This document shows positions 47,535 to 55,591 of a stretch of DNA of 64,000 nucleotides, piece by piece (position 1 is the first letter of the stretch; each line of letters begins with the position of its first letter). The notes beneath the pieces were generated by a model that saw only the letters and a program-made list of their open reading frames with translations, was not told where the DNA came from and made no database searches. The DNA is from a virus. Location of the stretch: positions 40,081 through 104,080 of the IMG/VR virus record IMGVR_UViG_3300037468_000183; one strand, 5' to 3'. The position numbers were made by a program, and so were the translations under genes.

Positions 47535-48166
47535 TGGCGAATGCCAAATTAACCGCGCTGCCGGCTGACACGTCGCTTGCCAGCACGGACATTCTATATG
47601 TCGTGATCGATCCGCTGACTACTCCGGTCAGCAAACAAGCGACGATTGCGACGGTAGTGAGTGCGGCGGGCGCGATTGCCGTGACGACTGTCACCGCGAG
47701 CGGACTGTTGACAGGCGGCAATATCACAACCGCAGGCACCATCGGCGCGGCGGCGATTACGTCAAGTGCGTTACTGACAGGGGCCAACATTACCACCGCA
47801 GGCACGATTGGGGCCGCGGCGATCACTTCCAGCGCCTTGCTGACGGGTGCCAATATCTCGACGGCTGGCACGGTTGGGGCCGGCGCGATTACGTCCAGCG
47901 CCTTGTTGACAGCAGCCAACATCTCGACGGCCGGCACCATCGGCGCGGCCAGTCTGACGGCCAGCGGTAACATTGCGCTTACAGGCGGCACGCTGACGCT
48001 CGGCACCATCGTAGTCGCCAGAGGCACCAATTCGCCCGCGCTCGGCACCTGGAATGCGGGGGATATCCTGTTCAACAGCATCCCAGCGGTGGGCACGGTC
48101 ACGGGCTGGATTTGCACGGTCGGTGGCACGGCGGGCGGCACCTGGCTGGGGTTCGGTACACTATGA
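47534..48166 (+). CDS. Tail fibre-like protein with 22-residue repeats
   Basis: 210 residues. N-terminal LPADTSLASTDILYVVIDP is a common tail-fibre head. Four units of 22 residues on SALLTGANITTAGTIGAAAI follow, then an end domain with GWICTVGGTAGGTWLGFG, related to the C-terminus of 31706-32455. Probably a trimeric beta-helix shaft. Confidence 0.65.
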   Translation: MANAKLTALPADTSLASTDILYVVIDPLTTPVSKQATIATVVSAAGAIAVTTVTASGLLTGGNITTAGTIGAAAITSSALLTGANITTAGTIGAAAITSSALLTGANISTAGTVGAGAITSSALLTAANISTAGTIGAASLTASGNIALTGGTLTLGTIVVARGTNSPALGTWNAGDILFNSIPAVGTVTGWICTVGGTAGGTWLGFGTL

Positions 48167-48741
48167 TTCCGCAACCACCTGTCCCGATCCCGACTCCGCA
48201 GAAGTACGATCCGACAGCAGACACGCTCACCTATACCCTGTTGCTGTGGTCACACATCAATAAGTTGCGGGGCAAATTCGGCCTGCATCACACAACGCAC
48301 GAGCCGAGCGGGATGGATGCGATTCAGATGCCGCTCGGTGGGCTGGTGGACGTGGCGCTAGGGTCTACAATCGCAGATGGCGCGGCGTTGGTCTACAATC
48401 TGGCGGGCACGGCTTGGGGTGCAGGCACAGCCGCGACGACTAGCTTCGGTCAAGCCTTCTTCATGGCCGCAGGCACCATCATACCTGGCGGAGCGCCGGG
48501 GCCTACGAATTTAAGCGCGGCGTCTCTGACGATCACGCGCGTGCTGGTGCAGGCAGATGCTGAGGTGGTCGGTGACGTGACGGCGGGCGGCGGGTTTTCA
48601 TTTGGCTCAGGCGGTGGTTCAGACGATAGCGTTGGCTTGACTTACGAGTGGCCGAGCGGGGGCAGCCTGGCTATCCAGGTAACTTCAGTTGGGACGCCAG
48701 CGCCATCGTATCTGACCGCCGATGTGTACTTCACGAGGTAG
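48163..48741 (+). CDS. Tail fibre/appendage protein
   Basis: 192 residues, ATG overlapping the previous stop. Contains LHHTTHEPSGMDAIQMPLGG, a segment commonly found in phage tail-fibre connectors (HEPGGADPI-like), and a Gly/Ser-rich beta C-terminus. Receptor specificity unknown. Confidence 0.6.
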   Translation: MIPQPPVPIPTPQKYDPTADTLTYTLLLWSHINKLRGKFGLHHTTHEPSGMDAIQMPLGGLVDVALGSTIADGAALVYNLAGTAWGAGTAATTSFGQAFFMAAGTIIPGGAPGPTNLSAASLTITRVLVQADAEVVGDVTAGGGFSFGSGGGSDDSVGLTYEWPSGGSLAIQVTSVGTPAPSYLTADVYFTR

Positions 48742-48743
48742 CG

Positions 48744-49823
48744 ATGCCGTGGCAGATTGATGACGTAGACGCAACGCTTTCGTATGCCATTTATGGCGGC
48801 TTTGATTCCAGCGGCAATCCGCATATTGGCTATAACGCCAACGGAACTCTGAAGCACGCCTGGCGAGTTAGCGGAGTGTGGTATACGGAAACGCTTGGGA
48901 CGACGCCTATGTATCTTGGCGGTTCTGATTTTGGCTTTGCGATTCGCGACGATGTGATGCACGCAGTGTGGCTGTGGTATGACGGGCTTCGTGTGCCTGG
49001 CGGGCCTAACACCAACTGTCGCATTACGCACGTGACGGCAACAGTGGGCGGGAGTTGGACAACGACAACGCATAACATGCCGGACTACGGCGCGTATGCG
49101 GGCACGTGTCAGGTGGCGATTGACTCTACTGGTGCGTACCACGTTTTTTGGGTGGGTTGGTACAGCGATCTGCCAGGGCGCGCGATTTACGTTCCTGGGT
49201 CGAGTTGGACACCGAGCATTGTCTATGAGAACGCTCGGCAGGTAGGATACGCGCGCCCGCACGCCTTTTTTTGTGATTCGAATGACGATTTACACGCGGT
49301 TTGGTGGGCGAAAGGTGCAATTGGCGATACTGAGCACGCATATTACTGGGGCGGTGGCAGTGTGCAAGATGTGATCGCAGTTCCCACGGAAGAAGCGTAC
49401 TGGAATAGCGCGGAACCTGGCCCGGTGGCTGCTAATGCCGATGGCGATGTTAAGATTGTGAACCTTATTTATGTCGGGGATGCAGGAATCGCGACGGGGC
49501 AATTTGTGAACGGCCCTGGCGGAGCTATTGAAAGTTGGAGTGCGGAAAGCTACGCCGACCTGCTGCCGGTTGATGATGTGTGGTGGGCGGTTGACGCGCC
49601 TTACTATGCAGCTACGCTTACGTTCAAGACGCGCAGCGTAGGCGGAGTCTGGAGCCGTCAGACGGTAACGAACATGGCGGGCGAGAATGGCTATTGGGGC
49701 TGCGCGTTGTTGCGGTCGCCTACAGGTTGGCCGGGCATCGCTTACGGTGATGACAGCGGGCTGCATTTCGCCGGGCGGCTGCCGGCTATGGATGGCCGCT
49801 GGACGATGATGGCGTTGCTGTGA
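48744..49823 (+). CDS. Beta-propeller-like tail protein
   Basis: 359 residues with recurring D-S-x-G-x-x-H-x-x-W blades (DSSGNPHIGYNANGTLKHAW; DSTGAYHVFWVGW; DSNDDLHAVWWAKG). These resemble BNR/Asp-box propeller repeats used for carbohydrate binding. It lies among tail-fibre genes and is probably part of host recognition. Confidence 0.6.
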   Translation: MPWQIDDVDATLSYAIYGGFDSSGNPHIGYNANGTLKHAWRVSGVWYTETLGTTPMYLGGSDFGFAIRDDVMHAVWLWYDGLRVPGGPNTNCRITHVTATVGGSWTTTTHNMPDYGAYAGTCQVAIDSTGAYHVFWVGWYSDLPGRAIYVPGSSWTPSIVYENARQVGYARPHAFFCDSNDDLHAVWWAKGAIGDTEHAYYWGGGSVQDVIAVPTEEAYWNSAEPGPVAANADGDVKIVNLIYVGDAGIATGQFVNGPGGAIESWSAESYADLLPVDDVWWAVDAPYYAATLTFKTRSVGGVWSRQTVTNMAGENGYWGCALLRSPTGWPGIAYGDDSGLHFAGRLPAMDGRWTMMALL

Positions 49824-49857
49824 CGGACGCGGACGCGCGGGGTGCGGGAGGTGTAAC

Positions 49858-50919
49858 ATCGCAACAATAGTTGCAGACAGTAGCGGGAATTGGAGCGCGA
49901 CAGGCACCTGGACGGGCGACACCAAACCCGGCGTCGGTGACACGGCGCAGACCGGCGCGTACACCGTCACCATTGATGAGAATGTGACCTGCACGCAGAT
50001 CGAAGCCACGTCGAGCGGGCATTTCGAGGTCACGACGGGCGGCATCACGATCAATGCGAATTTCGTCATGGCGTCCAGCTATGCGACCAACGGCGGCCTG
50101 CGCTGCACACACACCACCGGCACGGTCACGCTAAACGGCACGATCTCAGGTACGTCCGGCACTGTGGCAGTCGGCAATGGCGCAGCGGGCACGCTTACGG
50201 TGGTTGGCGCAACGGTCACCGCGCCGCCAACCAGTTCTTCCATAGGCATCAACAACGCCTCGACGGGCACCGTAAATGTCACCGCCGACGTTTACGGCGG
50301 CTCAAATAATAGCTCTCTTGGACTCAGATGCGCCGGCAACGGCAATGTCAACATCACCGGCAACGCCTTTGGCGGCGGCGGTTTTATTGCAATTGGCGTA
50401 CAACAGCATGGCACCGGTACCGTGGCGATCAGCGGCAATGCTACGGCAGGCGCGGGCATCGGCGCGTGCGGCTGCCAAAATTTCGACAACACGGGCACCC
50501 TCACAGTTGGCGGCACGGCAACGGGCAGCGCGACGAGCGGAGCTTACGATACTTTCGGTGCATATAACTATGGCACCGGCACTCTCACAGTCGATCAAGC
50601 TGTAGCCGGCGCGCACAAAGATTCACCCGGTCTCTACGGCACCGAGAGCGGCGGCACGACGACCTACAAGCGCATCGGCTCGCAGGCCAACGGCAATAGC
50701 GCGCTTGGCGGCTTCTGCAAGATGGTGGTTGACGCGGACTACAATGTGATTGTCGTCAAAGACAGCGCGGGCAATGACGTGAGCATGAGCAACGACTATC
50801 CGGCAGTAACCGATGTCAAGGACGGCGTGATCTACAATCGCACGACGCTGGAAGGCACATTGGCGGCAGGTGGTCGGCCGGTGCGCATCGTGCCCCTCAT
50901 AGGAGCGTTAGGCAAATGA
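49858..50919 (+). CDS. Beta-helix tail protein with ATC start
   Basis: 353 residues if started at ATC 49858. The frame is open upstream only to 49810 with no ATG, GTG or TTG, while GGGAGG lies 6 bases before ATC. The deduced start ATIVADSSGNWSATGTWTGD is a familiar opening for phage proteins of this type. The remainder is a series of short Thr/Gly/Asn turns (GTVTLNGTISGTSGTVAVGN), probably a beta-helix. A GTG at 49984 is the fallback start. Confidence 0.65.
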   Translation: MATIVADSSGNWSATGTWTGDTKPGVGDTAQTGAYTVTIDENVTCTQIEATSSGHFEVTTGGITINANFVMASSYATNGGLRCTHTTGTVTLNGTISGTSGTVAVGNGAAGTLTVVGATVTAPPTSSSIGINNASTGTVNVTADVYGGSNNSSLGLRCAGNGNVNITGNAFGGGGFIAIGVQQHGTGTVAISGNATAGAGIGACGCQNFDNTGTLTVGGTATGSATSGAYDTFGAYNYGTGTLTVDQAVAGAHKDSPGLYGTESGGTTTYKRIGSQANGNSALGGFCKMVVDADYNVIVVKDSAGNDVSMSNDYPAVTDVKDGVIYNRTTLEGTLAAGGRPVRIVPLIGALGK

Positions 50920-53141
50920 CAGTCAAGAGCGCGCAGACATGGGCCGGGGTCGTGGCGGCATTGGGCGCAGCGGGCGGGACAGTGCCGCTGACAGGTGGCA
51001 CGGCGACGCTGTATGTCAATGGCACGGCTAACGCTGCGGCAGTGACGCTCGGCACGGTATACCCCTATTCCTGGTCGGTGACGTTGCCTGCATTGACAGC
51101 CGGCCAAGCCGTCAGCATGTATGTTGCGGGGACGGTTGAAACGACCTGGACAGCCGCCGTGGTGCGTGAGGATATGGCCGATACGGTTTATGTCAGCGAT
51201 CTGGCAACGGCGGCGGAACTGGCGAAGGTGCCTAAGTCCGACTCTAACGTAACCTGGAACGCGACCGCCCTGGCGTCGATCAACGCCGAAGTGGATACCG
51301 CACTGAACACGGCGATTCCGGGCAGCCCGACCGCTGACAGCATCAACGAGCGCGTAAAGGCCATTGACGATCTGACGCAGGCGAGCGGCGGCGGCGACTT
51401 GGCCGCGCTGCTTACGCGCATCGGCACGCCGGCCAACATCGACAGCGGCGGCGCCACCATTGCCGACAACCTCAAGAAGATCGCGGACGATAACGGCGGC
51501 GCTTCGTTCGACGCCACGGTGAGCAGCCTCAACAAGCTGTCAACGGCAGTCGTTACCGGCGTGGCGGCGACGCTGCAAGCCACCGCCAACACAGAGACCA
51601 CCGGCACGCTGATCAGCGGCACGTATGCCAGCACCTACCTGAGCAATGGCACCTCCTGGGTGACCGCGCCTGTCACGCCTGCCGTGGCCGAAGCGGGCAG
51701 TACCTTGTCGCCGTTCGGGTTGAATGTCAACCTGCTGTACACGGCCGGCGCAAGTCAGACCATCAACAGCGTCTCGATCCGGGGCAACTTCGCCGCGGGG
51801 CCGGGGCGTTACGTCAACGTCTACGCCTACAACTACATCACGACGACTTGGGACATGCTGAGTGATGTAGGCACGCGGCTCAATAACAGCACGACATTGA
51901 CTACCTACTCCTACACGCTGCTGTCATCGCATCAGAAAACGGACGTGGGCGGCGACGGCGTGGGCGCGATCCGCATCGGTTTCAAGTCGCCGTCTGTGAA
52001 CACCGGCGACCGGCTCAACGTCGATCTGTCCCTGGTCAACGTGGCGACCGCGGGCGCATCCGTGGCCGACATTGCCGACGCGGTGTATGCCAAACTCGCG
52101 ACTTCGGTCTACGGGCGGCAAGTTTGGATCGACACGGTAGACGGTACGGACGGCTACGTCATCGGCGTCAATGGCCTGGATCATACGCCGGTCAAGACCA
52201 TCGCCTGTGCCTATCAGTTGTGCGATGACCTGGGGCTGAAGACCATCGCCTTTAAATCGGGCAGCAACGTCACAGCGGTCACGCTGACGCGTTCGGCGCA
52301 GGGCTGGCGCTTCTACGGGCCGGGCAAGATCGCACTGAACGGGCAGAGCATCGCCGATGCAAAGTTCGAGGAATGTTATTCCGTCTACGGAACGAGCACC
52401 GGCGACGATGCTGATTTCTATCGTTGCCAGATCGGCAGCGGCGGGTTGACGCTAGATCACGCCTACATCACGGCGTGCCGCATCAAAGGCGCAATCACGC
52501 TGATTGCCAACGCCGATCCGATTATCTTCCACGACTGCATCGACGCGACCGGCTCGGGGGCCGACTTCGAGCTGATCTTCGTCGCCAACGCCACGGCCAT
52601 CGTGCGCAACTTCCAGGGCGCGTTGACGCTCAAGGACATGGCGGGCACTAACAGCATCGTGATTGACGGGGCCTGTCGTGTGACGATTGACGCCAGCAGC
52701 ACGGCGGGCGCGATCACGCTGCGCGGCTTTGCGGACTTGCCGAGCGGCGCGACCGGCAACACCTTCGGCGCGACCGGCACCATCGTGCAGACGGCGCGCT
52801 TTGCCACGGATAACACGATATCCGCCAACGTCGCCAGCATCAGCGGCGACAGCACGGCGGCGGATCGGCTCGAAGCCATCCTGGACGCCACGCCGACTGG
52901 AACCGTGGTAGACGACAACGACCCCGACCCGCTCGCGACGGCGTTCGAGACCAACCTGGCTGAGGCGAGCGACAACCACTATAACGGCGCGTTCCTGGTG
53001 TTCTACTCCGGCGCGCTGCTCGGCCAGTCGCGCAAAATCAGTGATTACGACGGCACGACGAAAGTCGTCACCGTCGCGAATGCTTTTACCGAAGCGCCCG
53101 GTGCGGGCGATCTCTTTATGATCCTGGGTAGGAGCGAATAG
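50916..53141 (+). CDS. Large tail fibre/tailspike protein
   Basis: 741 residues, the largest fibre protein here. N-terminal adhesion-like region (WAGVVAALGAAGGTVPLTGG), a helical linker around 120-190, a jelly-roll-like middle (SVSIRGNFAAGPGRYVNVYA), then parallel-beta-helix sequence (FKSGSNVTAVTLTRSAQGWR and onward) and a C-terminal AFTEAPGAGDLFMIL, a common end motif of phage appendages. ATG overlaps the previous stop. Confidence 0.7.
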   Translation: MTVKSAQTWAGVVAALGAAGGTVPLTGGTATLYVNGTANAAAVTLGTVYPYSWSVTLPALTAGQAVSMYVAGTVETTWTAAVVREDMADTVYVSDLATAAELAKVPKSDSNVTWNATALASINAEVDTALNTAIPGSPTADSINERVKAIDDLTQASGGGDLAALLTRIGTPANIDSGGATIADNLKKIADDNGGASFDATVSSLNKLSTAVVTGVAATLQATANTETTGTLISGTYASTYLSNGTSWVTAPVTPAVAEAGSTLSPFGLNVNLLYTAGASQTINSVSIRGNFAAGPGRYVNVYAYNYITTTWDMLSDVGTRLNNSTTLTTYSYTLLSSHQKTDVGGDGVGAIRIGFKSPSVNTGDRLNVDLSLVNVATAGASVADIADAVYAKLATSVYGRQVWIDTVDGTDGYVIGVNGLDHTPVKTIACAYQLCDDLGLKTIAFKSGSNVTAVTLTRSAQGWRFYGPGKIALNGQSIADAKFEECYSVYGTSTGDDADFYRCQIGSGGLTLDHAYITACRIKGAITLIANADPIIFHDCIDATGSGADFELIFVANATAIVRNFQGALTLKDMAGTNSIVIDGACRVTIDASSTAGAITLRGFADLPSGATGNTFGATGTIVQTARFATDNTISANVASISGDSTAADRLEAILDATPTGTVVDDNDPDPLATAFETNLAEASDNHYNGAFLVFYSGALLGQSRKISDYDGTTKVVTVANAFTEAPGAGDLFMILGRSE

Positions 53142-53143
53142 AC

Positions 53144-53596
53144 ATGGCAAGCAGAATTTATAATGAGGCGCTGCGCGCAATCGCAGCCGGGGAAATCGAC
53201 CTGAACGCCGCCGACATCCGGGCGAAACTGCTGATGACAGACACGACCGCAGACACGCAGAACGATGCGGTGGTTGTGGTTGCGGACATCACGACGCTGG
53301 ATTTGTGCGACGCAGGCAGCTACGCCGACATCGACATGGCATCGTTGGCGGTTAACAAAGACGACCCCAACGACCGGGCGGAGTTTGCCGCGGCAACGCT
53401 GGTATTCAGCGGCTTGACAACTGTCGCCACGCGCGATTATCAGGGCGTGCTGCTCTACGTTTGGGTGGACGGCAACCCGGCCAATGACAAGGTGATCGCG
53501 TTCATCGACTTCACGGCGGACATACCGAAAGCGGCGACGCAGGTCACGGTGCCATGGGACGCCGAGGGTATCATCCAATTCGCGCAAGCCGCCTGA
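53144..53596 (+). CDS. Hypothetical virion protein
   Basis: 150 residues, mixed helix and strand (YNEALRAIAAGEIDLNAADI; RAKLLMTDTTADTQ). Opening of this kind (seen as a small phage protein starting with an RIYNxA motif) recurs near tail fibre genes, probably a fibre-associated protein. Function unknown. Confidence 0.55.
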   Translation: MASRIYNEALRAIAAGEIDLNAADIRAKLLMTDTTADTQNDAVVVVADITTLDLCDAGSYADIDMASLAVNKDDPNDRAEFAAATLVFSGLTTVATRDYQGVLLYVWVDGNPANDKVIAFIDFTADIPKAATQVTVPWDAEGIIQFAQAA

Positions 53597-53607
53597 CGGA
53601 GTAGTCC

Positions 53608-54621
53608 ATGCCGCTCTGGTGGTGGTGGTACGGTAAGCCCGCGGCTAATGAGCAGTCGGCGGCGGTAACGCCGCTGGCTGTGACGGTCTCGCTGCCTGCT
53701 GTCACTGCCACATATGCGGCTACGCTTACGGCCAGTGTTGCGCCGTTGGCGGTCACGGCCACCCTGCCAGCAGTCACGGCCACTTACGCCAGCGCATTGA
53801 CGGCGGCGGTCGTGCCTGTTGCAGTCACGGTCACGCTGCCTGCCGTTACAACGACCTTCCTGAGCGTGCAGGTTGCGAGCGTCGCACCGCTGGCTGTGAC
53901 GGTCACGCTGCCCGCCGTTACCGCCACGTATGCGAGCGTGCTAACTGCTGCGGTTGCGCCGGTCGCGGTTGCTGTAACGCTGCCGGCTGTCACCGCAACC
54001 TACGTCAGCGCGTTAACGGCCAGCGGCGCTCCCGTAGCGGTGACGGTCACGCTGCCAGCAGTCACGGCCACATACGCGGCGGCGCTCAGTGCGGCGGTTG
54101 CGCCGCTTACTGTGGCGGTGGCCCTACCCGCTGTCACGGCCAGCTATGTCAGCGCCTTGACAGCGGCGTTGGCGCCGCTGGTCGTCTACGTCAGTCTGCC
54201 AGCGGTCACGGCAAGCAGCGGTATCGTCCACATCGCCACGGTCGCGCCCGTTGTCGTGCAGGTCACCCTGCCGGCAGTTACGGCGACCTATCTGGCACTG
54301 CATAGCGCGGCAGTCGTGCCGCTGCAAGTGCGGATGACGCTGGTCAGCGTGACGGCGGTCGGCATCATACCCGCGCTGTACACGGCCGCCGTGACACCGC
54401 TGCAAGTGCTGATCACGCTGATCGCAGTGACGGCGCGCATCGGCCCACCGCCAGCCTGTCGCATTTTCGACGTGCTGGCGGAAGGTCGCATTTACGAGAT
54501 GGCGGCGGAGGATCGGGTGTTTAGTATGGCGGCTGAAGATCGGGTATTCGCGGTAGCAGCGGAGGATCGGATATTCGACGTGGCAGCGGAGGATCGCATC
54601 TACGAGGTGGAATGTGGGTGA
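53608..54621 (+). CDS. Repeat protein: eleven 24-residue beta repeats plus 9-residue repeats
   Basis: 337 residues. A WWWW-containing N-terminus, then about eleven units of 24 residues on VAPLAVTVTLPAVTATYASA. The C-terminal 50 residues are five 9-residue repeats of the type AAEDRVFSV. The latter resemble the ESRTF-type repeats found at the ends of phage structural proteins. Likely an elongated fibre or surface-binding protein. Confidence 0.6.
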   Translation: MPLWWWWYGKPAANEQSAAVTPLAVTVSLPAVTATYAATLTASVAPLAVTATLPAVTATYASALTAAVVPVAVTVTLPAVTTTFLSVQVASVAPLAVTVTLPAVTATYASVLTAAVAPVAVAVTLPAVTATYVSALTASGAPVAVTVTLPAVTATYAAALSAAVAPLTVAVALPAVTASYVSALTAALAPLVVYVSLPAVTASSGIVHIATVAPVVVQVTLPAVTATYLALHSAAVVPLQVRMTLVSVTAVGIIPALYTAAVTPLQVLITLIAVTARIGPPPACRIFDVLAEGRIYEMAAEDRVFSMAAEDRVFAVAAEDRIFDVAAEDRIYEVECG

Positions 54622-54907
54622 TAGCAAGGTTTTTACGAAAGACCCGGAAGCCATTCTTGACTACGGCATTGACTGGCACGCCAACGACTGGCTTGGCGTG
54701 GATACCATTGCGACGGGTGCGACCGGCTCGACATGGACGGTGCCGAGCGGTATCACGAAAGTCTCGGACAGCAAGACGACGACAACGACCACCATCTGGC
54801 TGTCAGGGGGCACGGCGGGTGAGACCTATGCCGTTAAGAATCACATCATCACGGCAGGCGGGCGCGCGGAGGACTGCACGCTGTCGATTGTGTGTGAGTC
54901 GAAGTAG
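54614..54907 (+). CDS. Small phage structural protein
   Basis: 97 residues. KDPEAILDYGIDWHANDWLG, a Thr-rich core, then WTVPSGITKVSDSKTTTTTT and IWLSGGTAGETYAVKNHI form the very widespread small phage protein with this signature, found between fibre genes. Role unknown, virion-associated. Confidence 0.75.
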   Translation: MGDSKVFTKDPEAILDYGIDWHANDWLGVDTIATGATGSTWTVPSGITKVSDSKTTTTTTIWLSGGTAGETYAVKNHIITAGGRAEDCTLSIVCESK

Positions 54908-54926
54908 GCGCTCACAAGGGGTTGCT

Positions 54927-55565
54927 ATGATCGGTAAATGGATAACTGGCACAGGCGGTCTGAATCTCGAAATCGTGCCTTACGAGACGCGCCCGGATGC
55001 CGCGCGTTGGCAGGGCGGGCCGGTGTATCGCGTCAAGGACATATTCTCGACGCGCAACGGCTCATGGGAAACCAGTACCGATTTTGGCGGCATCGACCAA
55101 TGGGCGAAGGATGCGTACTGGTCGGGTGCCAAGTTCGACGGGGCAGGCGGCGACCACAACTTTTTCATCCTGGCGCTGGATGAAGCGGGCCAGCCGATCC
55201 CCGGTAAGGGCCTGCTGTTCTGGCAAGGCGCAATGACCGCTGATTTCACTCCGAGCGACCCGCGCACGGCGAAACATGACGGCTCTGAGAATATCCCGGT
55301 ATTCGGCTCGTATGCGCCGGATCGCGACGAGCATGGTTCGTGGAGCGGCGCGGTACTGGGTAAGAGCGATGTGCTGATGGGCGTCGGGATGCCGTGGAAT
55401 CATCACGTCTCGACGTTCCTGGTGCTACAAGCGGTTGCTGATTCCCAGCCCCCGCCACGACCGCCCGAACCTCTACCGGATGCCGACTTCCAGAAGACCG
55501 TATTGGCGCATCTCGACGCCATTTATTTGCGGCTCGATGACATGGCGAAGCACTTGGGCGCATGA
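54927..55565 (+). CDS. Hypothetical protein, possible carbohydrate-binding or tail-tip
   Basis: 212 residues. Beta-rich with Trp (KWITGTGGLNLEIVPYETRP; DYWSGAKFDGAGGDHNFF-like segments) and a helical Pro-rich C-terminus ending in a heptad. Resembles secreted sugar-binding domains. No catalytic motif seen, so I do not call it a lysin. Confidence 0.45.
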   Translation: MIGKWITGTGGLNLEIVPYETRPDAARWQGGPVYRVKDIFSTRNGSWETSTDFGGIDQWAKDAYWSGAKFDGAGGDHNFFILALDEAGQPIPGKGLLFWQGAMTADFTPSDPRTAKHDGSENIPVFGSYAPDRDEHGSWSGAVLGKSDVLMGVGMPWNHHVSTFLVLQAVADSQPPPRPPEPLPDADFQKTVLAHLDAIYLRLDDMAKHLGA

Positions 55566-55591
55566 AAACATGTGAGGGGCGCGCTAAAATA

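Noticed and set aside
47440-48174. 244-codon open frame on the minus strand opposite the 22-residue-repeat fibre
   Set aside because: Its Val/Pro-rich repeats mirror the plus-strand repeats. It has no start signals and crosses the hub gene end.
54927-55565. Naming this protein an endolysin
   Set aside because: No amidase, lysozyme or peptidase catalytic motif can be seen. Only a sugar-binding-like composition is present.
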